A DNA stretch of 64,000 nt from Alisma plantago-aquatica (GCA_963693085.1 OY856410.1:1333268304-1333332303); one strand, 5' to 3'. Positions 1 through 11,645 are shown, numbered from the stretch's first letter. The notes: generated by a model from the letters alone, not told the origin. Numbers and translations: made by a program.

Positions 1-203
1 CAGGCTAACTCTGCCTCAAAGGTCGATTCAACAGGCTAAGGTTGAGCACAGACTCGATTTAAGTCCAGAAATTCATCATTTCCTTTTGCTTCAACCTGCT
101 GATGCTAATTACAAATCTTATTGATATCTAGAACATCATCATTGGGGCTGGTAATCTAAGTTACGCTGCCAATACTTGATCCACTATATACATTATTGTT
201 TCC

Positions 204-365
204 CTAAATTCTCCAACAGTAATACTTAAAGAAGGATTTTCTTATTATAGATGGATCAGCTAGGGGATTCTTAGGCAATTGTCTCTCTCTTTCCTGTTCC
301 CATGTACCTCTTCTTGGTGCAACATTGCTGCTCTCAACAGCAACCTCCTCATGTGACCCAGTCAT
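204..365 (-). pseudogene. possible gag N-terminus of the gypsy element
   Basis: An ATG at 365 (minus) opens a 53-codon frame with a charged stretch (PRRGTWEQERER) ending in TAG at 204-206. It begins about 115 nt after the primer-binding site, where a gypsy gag should start. The frame is far too short for a gag (normally several hundred codons), so it would be truncated by a stop or frameshift. I see no diagnostic gag motif; the call rests mainly on position. Confidence 0.3.
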
Positions 366-479
366 CTTTAAGTTCTTCTTCTCTTATATGAGTAGAAGAC
401 ACTATCAGATACACTAGATAACACCAGAACAGACTCTACTACCTTAGTCCTATGTCTCTGTAGACTCAGTGAACCTAGA

Positions 480-491
480 GCTCTGATACCA
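480..491 (-). promoter_or_regulatory. primer-binding site (initiator tRNA-Met type) of the gypsy element
   Basis: The minus strand reads TGGTATCAGAGC, the usual complement of the 3' end of initiator tRNA-Met used to prime plant retrotransposons. It lies 6 nt after the end of the LTR (CA at 499-498) and fixes the element's orientation as minus. Confidence 0.8.
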
Positions 492-2439
492 CTAATTTGT
501 GACATCTGTCTCGCGAAAACAAGATTAACTTAAGCAGAAGCGAATTACTTGCAGCGGATTACTAAAAATCACTGAAAATTAAAACTTTTTGCAAGGAGAA
601 CCACACATAGGAAATCTTTTCCATCAAGAACCATTGTATACATTTACATTCTGGTTCAAACATACATAACATGTACCATCTCTTTTCAGAGACTACATCA
701 TCACTGCCTTATAAACATTATATACATATAGTATACGAATCTCGAGGCATCAAGCCAAAACCTCAGATTGATATATCCAAAAACACTGACTGAAAACTCT
801 GAGGACCTGAGAGTACAAAGATGACACATAGGACTTCAAACTACATAACTTGACAGGCAGTATCTCCATCTGAGATGTCACTGCTGTCCCTGATGTTATT
901 GTTGTTGTCCTTTCCCTGCAAGATGTTCTCACTTTCCTCCGTGCTCATCCACTTAAAAAATGTTGGATCCCACGTGGGTGAGACAATTGTAAATTACCCC
1001 AGCGGGAGATATAACTCTCCGCCAAAACATTGTTATAGCAGCTTATTAAAATAAACTGAGCAGAAGGATTTATATATATAATCAACAACAGGTAAGTCAC
1101 TTGTATGAAAAAAGTGAAGTAATCTCCTTTTTCAAGGATAACATTGCATCTACTCATGGTAGACTCATAGTTCATCCATCTACTTGTAATTAACACAAAA
1201 GATATGAACAACATCAATGAACTACAGATATAAACATAAATGTAACATCAGCCAATGAATTTTCGTATTCAATCCTTAAGCAAACATGCTATACGGATGA
1301 TTTTACTTTACAAACACACTTATGCCCTGAGGAGATGAGGTATACCGCTCATACTCCAACCGACCACTGCGAAGTCGAAATCGGTACCATACATAGGTCT
1401 ATGGAAGAGTCGGATTCCCATGACCTCTCACATCCCAGTCAGTGTGGGACAACAAGCAGGACTGTGTCAACTGCTCAAAATAGCTTTCCAGGGTATACTG
1501 GAACTTCGCTATAGAGTTACAGCGTCAACTGCACTCTCATCGGCCATCGAGAGATTTAATGTTTATCTCCATTGACCCGACATAAGTATTATGGGGAGAT
1601 GTGTACAACATCTATCCCAATCATCGGGAGATCAGTGATACATCCATCCCGACACATGAAGGATTGAGAGGTTTGTTGTTTACCTTCCCTCAATCTCTTC
1701 ACCGGACGTAAGGATATTTTTCGCCCATTTACCCCCACATATTCAAAATATGCGTTCTGGGTTTTGCCGCGAGCACCCCTTTCACCATCACCTATTCCTG
1801 ACGATGATGGATCTATGGGCAGGGCTCTACATGAATAGATTTCACTTGATTAATTAAGTACATTCTCATATTCTTTTAGCATCAGCCAAGTTCTCAAACA
1901 AGACTTATTACAAAAATGCTATAAAGAAACATGTACTACTTTCATCAGATACTTATCAGTCTTTCAAAGACTTTGGGAACTCAGTCCCTCATTTAAAACT
2001 GGGAATTTTCAACCCTTCACATTCTTATCACCATAATCATATGGTTCTGGGTATTCAAACCCTTAACTCATCATTGAGCATCATTACCATTTATTAGGTA
2101 ACTAACACCTTCAAGTCATCTGACCAAGGCATTCATGATACGTGTTACACAAGCATCACACATGGCTCACAAGGCCACAGAAATATATTATCATCTCTTT
2201 CTAGACAACAACTTCCTCATATGACTCATAGAATCCATGTACATTGTTACTTTTATCAAGCAACAACAAAATCAAGGCACAAAAGGCCAATCAACATTTA
2301 TTATATAAATGTCACTGCTCAAACCTGGCTATATTCATCATCTCATCATACCTGCATGGTTATTAGGCATGATAACAGACATACAAGTTATTCATCACAT
2401 CATGTGACACAATAGTAACACCATTATTCCTTTATCAGG

Positions 2440-3160
2440 AATTAGGGTTTACTATCAACAAGGCTTATCATTCCCTTTACCCAAATCAGGGTTAAGGTTC
2501 CCCATTTCTCATATACCTTCACCCTTCTTAGGGCCTCTCATCATAACATAATATTAGAATATCATGTGATGTTAATTCTTAATCAGGGTTTTTCATGGAA
2601 TCACCCTCAACTAGGGTTTCACATGGAATCACCCTCAACTAGGGTTTCACATGGAATCACCCTCAACTAGGGTTTCCACCATAGTTTCCCACAATTTGGG
2701 TTTACTATTCATCTCCATTAGGATTTCATTCAATTATCCATAATTAGAGATTCACTATTCATCCCAATTAGGGTTTTGTATCTCATTACCCTAAATTGAA
2801 GTTTCACACGTCACTACCCTAAATTAGGGTCACATCCTCACCCTAGATTAGGGTTACATTTAGAATTTTCCTCAATAAGGGTTAGAACTCAATAGCCCCA
2901 TCAATTAGGGTTTATGTTCATGATTAGGGTTTCATGATCTCTCTACTTTAAGGATCATACCCTTAATCACCACATGAATCATATTCATATATGAATTCAT
3001 GTTATCATCATCTCAACTTAATTAGGTCATATCAACCCTTCCATCAAGTACATACTACTATAATTAACATAGTGTACCAAGTCATTGATCCTATAAGCAA
3101 TTAGGGTTCATCCCTTAATTGGCACTAATCACTTAGGTACTATTAGGGTTTCAACCTTTA
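2440..3160. repeat. cluster of telo-box-like TAGGGTTT motifs
   Basis: About a dozen copies of TAGGGTTT or one-base variants occur in roughly 700 bp, mostly as AATTAGGGTTT or ACTAGGGTTT, with a few more at 3660, 3851 and 4090. They are spaced irregularly, so this is not telomeric DNA. The reverse complement AAACCCTA is the plant telo-box, known as a promoter element and as a recruitment site for Polycomb-linked factors; whether it works here is unknown. Confidence 0.55.
2595..2678. repeat. three tandem copies of a 28-bp unit
   Basis: The unit starts ATGGAATCACCCTCAACTAG and ends GGTTTCAC, with starts at 2595, 2623 and 2651. The third copy diverges in its last bases. Each unit holds one TAGGGTTT motif, so local duplication has amplified the motif within the LTR. 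Confidence 0.85.
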
Positions 3161-3409
3161 TACCTTCATTGATTATCATTACTAATCAACATTGGATCAA
3201 TGGATCATTCATCATCTTGATTCTCAAGGCATTCAATCACATTGGACCTCCATTACATAAGGTATCCAATTGAATTGACCAATTGAATCTTTAATTGCAA
3301 TAGGTACTCAATTAGGTTAATCAATTGGACCTTCAATTGCATTAGGTTCTCAATTGGATTAACCAATTGAACCTTCAATTGCATAACATGGCTTGATCTT
3401 GAAACCACC

Positions 3410-4060
3410 TAAGTCTCCAAACGGTTTGAGACTGTTTGGTCTCAAACGGTCTTGAGACCATTTGGTCTCAAATGGTCTTGAGACCATTTGGTCTCAAACC
3501 TCTCAAAACCGCATGGACCAAAAAGTCAATCAAGACTTCAACAAAACTCAATTCCAATCAATGGAACTTCAACCAATTGGATCATAAATTCAATCTTCAA
3601 TTGAATCATGGAATCACCCCTCAATTGGAACTTCAATTTGGGTTTGATTTCAATTGGATTAGGGTTTATAATCCCCAATTAGGGCTTTGAGATTGATCAT
3701 CAATCAAGCTACTAATTGTTTTTCAATTGATGTCGTTGGATCTTCAACCAACCAATCATATTCAACCATAGGCCTCCAAACGGTCTTGAATGACCACCAA
3801 ACGGTCTTGAGACCGTTTGTCTCATCCACCCCTTGTACTTTAGTGAAAAATCATTAGGGTTTGAGCCATTGAGTTGATCACCAAATCAGCACTTAATTGC
3901 AAAGTGATTTGATACTTTTGGACCTTCAATTGGTCAACTATACTTAAGCCCAGACCTCCAAACGGTCTTGGGTGATCCCCAGACGGTCTTGAAACTGTTT
4001 GGGTGATTCCCAAACAGTTTTGAAACCGTTTGGGCGAATCAACCCAAAATCTCAAATCAA
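3410..4060. repeat. array of palindromes of type AAACGGTCT-TG-AGACCGTTT
   Basis: A perfect 9-bp-arm palindrome lies at 3799-3818. Variants and half-sites occur at 3416-3500, 3775-3790, 3958-3990 and 4010-4042, for example caaacggtttgagactgtttgg and ccaaacagttttgaaaccgtttgg-like forms. They lie about 1.1-1.8 kb upstream (minus-strand sense) of the LTR start-side TATA at 5168-5177 or downstream of it depending on transcript ends. No coding potential explains them. Their role is not known. Confidence 0.7.
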
Positions 4061-4070
4061 CTCTTTGGAA

Positions 4071-4650
4071 TTTCAGCACTAATTTCAATTAGGGTTTGCC
4101 CAATTTATTAACCTTCAAATCATGATTCCTTTGGAACTAATCCATAAATTTTGGTTTGTTGTTAACCAACATCATTAGGAACAGGAATCGCCAATGGTCA
4201 ACCCTCTCAAACGGTTTTGAAACCGTTTGCCCAAAAAGGCAAATTAATCAAGTTGAAAATCAGCACTTAATCCAATTAGGCTTTGCCTAATTGATTAGCC
4301 TTCAACTCATGATTCCTTTGGAAGTAATCCATAAAATTTGGTGAGTTATTAACCAACATCATTAGGAACAGGAATATCAAACGTTCAACCATTGGTCAAC
4401 CCTCTCAAATGGTTTTGAAACCGTTTTCCCAAAAAGGCAAATTAATCAAGTTGAAAATCAGCACTTAATCCAATTAGGCTTTGCCTAATTGATTAGCCTT
4501 CAACTCATGATTCCTTTGGAATTAATTAACCAAATTTGGTGGGTTATTAACCAACATAATTAGGAACAGGAATATCAAATGGTAAACCCTCTCAAACAGG
4601 TTTGCAACCGTTTGCTCTCAAACGGTTTGGTGAAACCGCATGAGCAAACA
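4071..4650. repeat. about 190-bp tandem repeat, three units, each with one palindrome
   Basis: The landmark CAGCACT followed by an AATTAGG(G/C)TTTGCC block recurs at 4073, 4261 and 4459, giving units of about 188 and 198 bp. Each unit continues with a CATGATTCCTTTGGAA block, an AACATCATTAGGAACAGGAA block, and ends with a form of AAACGGTTTTGAAACCGTTT. The palindromes here have spread by tandem duplication of the larger unit. Confidence 0.85.
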
Positions 4651-5167
4651 TGTTGAAACCGATTGGAACAAGATTTCTTTGGGAAAATTATCCAATATGA
4701 TGTCATCATCATATAACTTCGTCCCTGAAGTTCTAACAACTTCTTATTTCATGAATTAATCAATTTCAACCAGAAATTAATCAAGACAATTAAGGAATCA
4801 ATGAAATTGCAAGATTAATGGTTGAATAACAATGAAAAAGGGTTCAAGTTATACAACCCGCCTCCAATTGAGCTCCAAAGCTCCATGTTCACGGAAACAA
4901 TGGTGTATGCAACTCCTTTCACCATTCCAAGGCTCGTCCTCAAGGTTTGAGTGAAAAAGAATGGTTAGAATTGAAGAGGAGATCGAAATAGGAAGAAATC
5001 CATAATTTATTTTCAATTTCCACCATGGAATCATGAAGAACGAGGATCAAAGGCTTACCAACAGGTTGGGTACGTGCTCCCTGCTGTCCTTAGCCTTCTT
5101 GGTCAGTTTTTCCAGCAAGGGGAAGAAAGGAAATCCGAAAAAGTCCTTAGATGGGTTGGAAAAGGCT

Positions 5168-5177
5168 CTTTTATAAG
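5168..5177 (-). promoter_or_regulatory. candidate LTR TATA box
   Basis: The minus strand reads CTTATAAAAG in a moderately GC-rich stretch within the gypsy LTR. It is the best TATA match in the expected orientation. No start site can be placed from sequence alone. Confidence 0.4.
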
Positions 5178-6059
5178 GAAATTGATGAAAGAGAAAATGT
5201 TTAATTAAAATTCAATTAATTACAAAAATGGAACCACCTCTTCGTCCTTGGTTTGCTTGAATGCAAAGGCAACTCAAAGCCACCGAACTCTCTTCCATTA
5301 TCCATGGATTAAGGGAAAAGAAAATAAGCACCTTAATCCATTATAATATCAATATATCTTTTTGAGTGGAAATTCTTTTCCTTATAATAAGGTGAGTGGA
5401 ATTTCACCTCCTTAAGATATTTTCGATACTTGAAAGCTCAAGGACGGTCACTCATGCATCTGAATTCCACCAAATTAATTTTGGTTGAAGGCCCTTCAAT
5501 TATTTTTTATATTTTTACATTAAATTGAAATAAAGTTCCAATTATGATTAAATCTTGATTATTTTAATATCAAGATTCTCTCTCCTTCAACTTAATTCAA
5601 ATGAGGCGCCCCTCTCATTTTATTTGCTCTACATGATGCCAAGAAACATTAGGGACCTTATTGAAGTGGTAATTTGCATATTGAACCCTAGGTTTTGGGT
5701 AAATTGCACATTACACCAAAACTAGGTTTTAATGCACATACATTGCTTTATCAACTCTTTCTTGGTATTTGGGCTTCCATAAGCCATACCTCAACATCAT
5801 TTTCACTCTCATGATGCTTAAACACATGAGGAACATGTTATCATGCATAATTTGTACTTAAACCCCTCAACTTGGGTAATTTGCATTTTAGTCCAAAATA
5901 AGCAAACATTGCTTCAACAATGTTCAAAAAGGACTAGAATTGCAACATAGGTTCCTCTTGAGGCCTAATTACTTTTCACAAGATGGGATTAAGCATTTAA
6001 TCACCTTTCTTAATCCAAACACCTAGGGTTAAAGTATAAACCAGGTCAGGGATGTTACA

Positions 6060-7678
6060 GGACACATCAAGAAGAATCGCATGTCTGGACTCTATAAAGA
6101 TGGTTATCTACTCTTTTGATTTTTAATCAGTAGAGACATGTGAGTATTGTTTGTTGGGCAAGATGACAAAGACTCCCTTCACAACCAACAATGAGAGGGA
6201 TAGTCATCTACTAGGACTCGTACATAATGATGTATGTGGCCCTTTTAGAACAAATATTAGAGGTGGTTATCAGCACTATATTATGTTTACTTATGATCTC
6301 ATAGGTATGGTTATGTTTACTTGATGAAACATAAGTCAGAAATTCTTGAAATGTTTAAGGATTTTAGAAATGAAGTACAAAACCAACTTGGTAAAAGTAT
6401 TAAGGCACTTCATTCTGATCAGGGTGGATAACCAAGTTTTTGAGGGCCTTCTGAGATACTGTGGTATCATATCACAACGGACTCCAACTGGAACACCACA
6501 ACATAATGGTGTGTCAGAAAGAAGGAATCACACATTGATAGATATGATCCGATCAATGATGAGTTTTGTCAATCTTCTGACTTCCTTCTGAGGTTATTCT
6601 CTACAAACTGCTACGTTTACAATAAATCATGTGCCATCTAAATCGGTTCAAAAGAAACCATATGAGATATGGTATGGGAAGCGTCCCAATGTGTCTTTAA
6701 TGAAGATTTGGGGTTGTGAAGCTTATGTGAGAAAGTAATTTCTCAAAAAGCCTGGACCCAAATCAGATAAATTTTACTTCATTGGATATCTAAGGGAAAC
6801 CAAAGGATACTACTTTTATACCCCATCTAACAACAAAGTGTTTGTGGCCAGGGATATTGTATTCCTAGAAAAGGAATTCATTTCCAAATGAACCAGTGGG
6901 AGGAAAGTAGAACTCAAAGAGGTTCGATGCCAACAAGAAAGTATTGAACCTATAGAGGTATAAGAGGAACATAGAGAATCACAAACTATATTAGAATCTA
7001 GAATTCCTCATGTAACACATGAACCTTGCAGATCTAGTCAGACACACCTTCATTCAGATAGATTTAGTTAGACTCAAGAAGGTAATGAGTCAGTCATTGA
7101 TGATGAGCCAACTACCTACCTAGAAGCTGTTAAGGGTCTAGATTTTGAGAAATGGCTTGAGGCCATGAGATTTGAGATACAATCCATGTACTCCAACAAG
7201 GTATGGATCTTGGTAGATCTACCTGAAGGGGTAAAACCCATAAGGCACAAGTGGGTCTTCAAGAAGAAGACTGACATGGATGGTAATGTACAAACTTACA
7301 AAGGTTGATTGATTACAAAGGGTTTCAGACAAGTTCAAGGTGTTAACTATGATGAAACCTTTTCTCTAGTTGCCATTGTTAAGTCCATTGGGGATCATGC
7401 TTGCCATTGTAGCTTATTATTACTATGAGATTTGGAAAATGGATGTTAAAACTACATTCCTTAATGGGAATCTTCTTGAGGATGTATACTTGACAGAACC
7501 CGAGGGTTTTATAAATCCAAATGATGCAAATAAAGTCTATAAGCCACAAAGGTCAATTTATGGATTGAAGAAAGAATCTCAGAGATGGAATGTTTAGTTT
7601 GATGAAACAGTCAAAGAGTTTGGCTTTAGTCAAAATGAAGATGAACCATGTGTTTACAAGAAGATTAGTGGGAGCATG
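6060..7678 (+). pseudogene. copia element A, fragment 1: integrase to reverse transcriptase (broken)
   Basis: Translation in shifting frames gives a Ty1/copia order. First comes the GAG-pre-integrase end (GHIKKNRMSGLYKDG, C-x-x-C at CEYCLLGK), then the integrase core (LVHNDVCGPF with its Asp; ALHSDQGG; a broken QHNGVSERRN with its Glu), then the RT start (KWLEAMRFEI, KPIRHKWVFKKK, KMDVKTTFLNGNL, SIYGLKKE). Many stops and frameshifts make it nonfunctional. The left end is cut at 6060 by the gypsy LTR. The right end stops after DEPCVYKKISGS, and the frame resumes at 30118 with IVFLILYVDDLLL, because copia B inserted here. Confidence 0.88.
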
Positions 7679-8869
7679 TGTTGGTATGTATGCCCTGAGA
7701 ACCAATCATGGGATGTTTGGTGGGATACATTAAGATTGATTTGATAAAGATCAAATGCAAGCTTCCAAATTCTTTCTGGTTCAGTCATATGAGATAGTGA
7801 TAGAATAGATTGAATGTCTAGAGAATGAAAATACTCAATGACGTATGCTTTCAGGTTCATGACCTGAACGATGAGATCATGCAGATGCTAAGAGTTTGTA
7901 CATTCTTATTATGTCCCTAGTCGGATGTCATTGTGGAAGGTTGATAGACAATAATGACACACAAGACTAGAGTGTGGTGTTGGTTGATGATAGAATCTCG
8001 TTAGTCGTGATATGGAGATATCAAACCAAACACATAGGTACTTGTTAGAGAATAAGTTTACCGGATAGACCCACCGTGAGTTTGACACATGGAACCATGA
8101 CATGGTAGTCACAGTCACTTCTCACAGTGATGGTGGTGAGTGTGGTTCTTAGACCTGAAATCACTACACTCAACACATGTCGTTGGGTACACTTTGACAT
8201 CATCAAACACAGTCCTGAAATATGGGTTGTTATAAAGGTGATGATTGGGTGGCTTTGACACATGGGGCTTTTGAGGGGTGAGTGATAGATATAGGATTTG
8301 TCCCTCATGAGGGAGTTTGATATCCATGGCCACTTGATGAGTAGGATTGAGATAGGTGTGCGTACTCATGTGTGAATCAATATGTGATATTGATGTCATA
8401 CATATCTCCTCCAATCTACTCTGAGATCAAGAAAGTGAATGAACATTCACAGGATGACTGTTCCATGCCTTGCGTTCATTCGAGATATCAGTGACAAAGG
8501 AATTATACATTCAATGTAACACCATTCACAGATTGTAGGATTGAAAGTTGTTCTCCAACTTTCCTTTTCACTTGGGTAGCACTGATGTGCGACTAGGCAC
8601 CGCTCTTTGCTTGTGAAGTCATAAGTGTTATGGACTTTCACTACCAATGTGAAATGGACATGCAGGGTGACACACATAGGATTTAACCTGGAAGAGGAGT
8701 TTTTCCACAAATGATGTTTAGATTGATTACTAAAGGAGTTTAGTAGTTTAATTAAACACCCAATCGATTGATAGCTCAATATCATAGTGTTCAAGGTGTT
8801 GGACCGATTGATTAGAGTATCGGATTGATTGAAACTGCGATTGACTAATTTGCACAAGTCTGCTGCCCC

Positions 8870-9240
8870 AACCGATCGGCTCATGTGATGAACTGATCGG
8901 CTCAGGTTGGTGAACCGATCGACTCAATTGGTGAGACGATCAACTCATGTGCAATGAGATGATCGGCTCAATTGTTGAACCGGTCGGCTCATGTGACCAC
9001 CCGAGATCGTTTGGAAAGTCGGAAGACGATTTTGCAAATACAATTTGTTTCACTTGTACAAATTCAATTTAGACAAGGATTAATATTTGATTAATCAGAG
9101 ACAAATTTGAAAGTCAATTTGAGTTGGATTTGGACCACGAACCGATCGGCTCAGAGCCCCAGTCGATCGGCTCAGGTGCCAAACGATCAGCTCAGCACCT
9201 AAAACGATCGTTTCAGGGTATGAACCGATCGGTTCAAGTG
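8870..9240. repeat. array of ACCGATCGGCTCA-type palindromic motifs in copia B LTR
   Basis: About a dozen copies of (A)CCGATCGGCTCA and decayed forms are spaced 20-30 bp apart in two blocks around 8870-8990 and 9137-9238. The best inverted form is GAACCGATCGGTTC near 9222-9235. The array ends about 100 bp before the TATA box. The 3' LTR has the same array with a different number of units. Confidence 0.85.
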
Positions 9241-9337
9241 GCGCAAGTTGCTTGTTTTATGGAAAATCTCAAACCCTTCTACTCCTGTTTAATCCCGCAT
9301 TGCCTGGGATAGAGAACATTATCCTATGACACTCCCA

Positions 9338-9343
9338 TATATA
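9338..9343 (+). promoter_or_regulatory. TATA box of copia B 5' LTR
   Basis: TATATA occurs in the context CCCATATATAGGGGTATTGGGG. The 3' LTR has TATATATA at 29580-29587 in the same context, and element A has TATAAATAG at 39935-39943. Conservation in three LTRs supports this as the LTR promoter. The CACTA insertion lies about 145 bp downstream. Confidence 0.65.
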
Positions 9344-9489
9344 GGGGTATTGGGGGATTCTTTGGTGAACAACTCAGAACACCAGTTGCTCTATAAAGTT
9401 GTCGTTCTCTCTAGTTTTGGTAATCGAGAGAGAGCCTGAGCAAGTGCTACCCAATAAGGGAGGCACAACAAGGGAAAGACAACTCACTA

Positions 9490-10979
9490 TAAAAAATTTG
9501 ACCTTTGTTGAAGAACATTTGTGAGGAACCATAGATTGTGAATAATGATGGCTATTTGTGAGGGCTCATCCTTCAAATATGGGACCAAATCCCTCAACCA
9601 TTTTTGAACATCTTTACAAATACTAATCCCTCACAAATACATTAGTCACTAATCATCCCTTGAAAAATCCCATGACAAATGATTCCCTCCATCTCATATC
9701 CCTTCCCTCCATCTCATTTCCCTTCCCTCCATTCTAAAATACAACATTTGGATATCAAAATTAAAAAGGAAAACAAAAACCCTCCCCACTTGTCCCTCTG
9801 CACAATGACGAACTAGGGAAGCACTGATCACCTACCACTCATCCTCGGTGCCTCCTTGATTCCATCGACCATGCCTTCAGTCCGTCGACCAGGACTCCCT
9901 CACTCCACAGCCAGGGTCTGCTCTAGCTTAATGCCGCCCAGCCTCAGCAACCCTACGACCCCAGTCGATTAGCATTTCCCAAATCCCACCGGTCGCACCC
10001 AGCTGCAACCGCGCCTACCTCCCGGACGGCGCCCCAACTACCTCCTGGACGGCACCCCAACTGCTCCTGCCACCCCAACTGCAGCAGGTCATAACTCCAA
10101 TCGTCGGTCGGCTTCCAATTCCAAGGCCAGGAGTAGCCATATCGTGCCGGATCCCAGCGAAACCAGTGACACCCGACTCAGGCGGTGCCCAGCAGGAGCT
10201 CTGAACCTACTTCAACCTTGGATCAAGCTACTGGTCTCTTTTCCTTGATCTGACACCCATAAGCTGCCCAACCGCCTCTGCTCCAGTTCTTCTCTTGCAA
10301 CGTCCAATGTTCTTCTTCTTCAGTTTTAATCTCGTTGCTTCTGTCCATTGACCGGAAGCGTGGGAAAAGGTACTGCTACTAAAACTGCATCTTTTTTCTG
10401 TGCTACTTGTTTTATTATTCTCTTGCAACTGTTGTGCTTGCTTGTTGTTATGCTGTTTGATTCAATCATGTGTTGGTCATTTAGTTTTAGGTAACGATTC
10501 CAATGTGCATCCTTCTTCATGTGTATCCCAGATTTGAGTTCACTGTAATGTACTATTCACTGCCAATGCTTGCTTATTTCTTCATATGTGTATCCCAATA
10601 GTTTACTGTAATCTATTAGTTACTGTCAGTGTTTGCTTCTTTCTTCATTTGCGTATCCAAATTTTGAGTTTCCTATAACGTATCTCCTCTTTACATAAAA
10701 TAGCCATATAAATTAAATCTCAAACCTTAAAGCCTTCATTCGGAACTCACATTGTGATGTTTGATAAATGGGTAATATTACTATGGACTGAGAATGGGTT
10801 GATGTTTAAAAATAGACATGTAGTAAGCTAAGTGTAATAATTTATTAAAATTATATGGGTCAAATGGAATATGTAAGAGTCTAGTCACCACTTAATTTTG
10901 TTTTTGGTTGTAAGTATAATATAGCATGGTGTTTTTGCATTTTACAGAGGCACACTAAGTCATTGTCAACATCTCAGAT
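9490..10979 (+). other. 5' subterminal and leader region of the CACTA
   Basis: The first 170 bp carry TTTGTGAGG and CCCTCA(A/C) motifs that mirror the right-end repeats and probably serve as transposase-binding sites. From about 9780 to 10300 the DNA becomes GC-rich and proline/arginine-codon-like, but I find no coherent reading frame. From 10320 it is AT-rich. This region would hold the element's promoter; I cannot place a start site. Confidence 0.5.
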
Positions 10980-11645
10980 CTGGTTGAGAAGTCTAGGCAG
11001 AAGCCTCAAGAACGAATGGGTGTTCTTAGTAATGTGGGTTCCTCCTAAAACAACAATTGGATATATTATATGTCTTTTTTCCTTTACCCCCTCCATCTAA
11101 AATAATACCCTTTCTGTAACATGTGGTTGTGATGTATGACCTAAAAGCCAATAACTAAGGTAATGATCCTCTGGTAAGTGCAGCTCTGTACTTAGAGATT
11201 AATTAAAGGCCGACTGCCCAGGGCTCCCATGTGACACATCCATTCCTAATATAATAGTTGGCATTTTGGAGATCTTTGGCATGGATGGAGGATGCTCAGC
11301 TGTGGTGAACTTCTCTGCATCTTCCATCCATGCCAAAGATCTCCTAAGAGCCAACTATTATATTAGGAATGGATGTGTCCCATGGGAGCCCTGGGAAGTC
11401 GGCCTTTAATTAATCTCCAGGTACAGAGCTGCACTTAGCAGAGGATCATTATCATAGTTATTGGCTTTTAGGGCCTGCATCACAACCACATGTTAAAGAA
11501 AGGGAATTATTTTAGATGGAGGGGGAAAACAAAAAAAAGACAAATATACAAATGTTGTTTTAACAACAAAGGGATCAAGGAGGAACCCACATTACTAAGA
11601 ACACCCATTCGTTCTTGAGGCTTCTGGCTAGACTTCTCAACCAGA
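10980..11645. repeat. long inverted duplication (hairpin, arms about 315-330 bp, loop about 22 nt)
   Basis: The left arm (about 10980-11294) runs from TGGTTGAGAAGTCTAGGCAG to TTTGGCATGGATGGAGGATGC. The right arm (about 11317-11645) is its reverse complement with scattered substitutions and small indels; the inner 130 bp look above 90% identical. The loop is about 22 nt around 11295-11316. Transcription in either direction would give a long, nearly perfect stem. Arms include a stretch readable as EKSRQKPQERMGVLSNVGSS, but no family is recognised. It is inside the CACTA, upstream of the transposase. Confidence 0.9.

Larger units (their letters stand above)
1..497 (-). mobile_element. 5' internal (leader/gag) part of a Ty3/gypsy element
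   Basis: Read on the minus strand, this follows the end of a long LTR (position 498), a 6-nt spacer and a primer-binding site. It is therefore the start of the internal region of a gypsy element that continues out of the window to the left. The stretch holds a short open frame that may be the gag N-terminus (204-365) and otherwise untranslated leader. Gag zinc knuckle, protease and pol are not in the window. Confidence 0.6.
498..6059 (-). repeat. 5.6-kb LTR of a Ty3/gypsy element
   Basis: On the plus strand the block begins TGTGACATC and ends GATGTTACA, imperfect inverted ends (TGTRACATC). A primer-binding site lies immediately outside the left end. On the right, sequence switches abruptly at 6060 into an unrelated copia reading frame. 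LTRs beginning TGTAACATCC or TGTGACATCC are common in plant gypsy elements, and 5.6 kb is at the long end. It holds no credible open frame. Inside are a run of TAGGGTTT motifs, three 28-bp tandem units, about 190-bp tandem units with palindromes, and a minus-strand TATA box. Its partner LTR must lie left of the window, so the target duplication cannot be checked. Confidence 0.7.
7679..9484 (+). repeat. 5' LTR of copia B, left part
   Basis: It starts TGTTGGTATGTATGCCC and matches 27902-29728 closely throughout. It is interrupted after 9484 by the CACTA transposon and resumes at 22917. It holds a palindromic-motif array at about 8870-9240 and a TATA box at 9338-9343. Open frames on the minus strand here are chance frames, since parallel versions in the other LTR differ by frameshifts. 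Confidence 0.9.

Noticed and set aside
2440..3160. Interstitial telomere array
   Set aside because: TAGGGTTT copies are separated by 20-80 bp of unrelated sequence and are not tandem TTTAGGG units.
8045..8884. Minus-strand frames of up to 145 codons in the copia B LTR
   Set aside because: The equivalent region in the other LTR (28268-29080) has different starts, stops and shifts. They lie within LTR sequence opposite to the element's sense strand and show no protein family.
8870..9240. Regularly spaced palindromic units that resemble a CRISPR repeat array
   Set aside because: They lie within LTRs of a plant retrotransposon, spacing and repeats are irregular, and no cas genes exist in the window.
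11270..11345. Known conserved plant miRNA precursor at the hairpin centre
   Set aside because: The stem TTTGGCATGGATGGAGGATG does not match any conserved miRNA I know, and the arms are far longer than a typical precursor.
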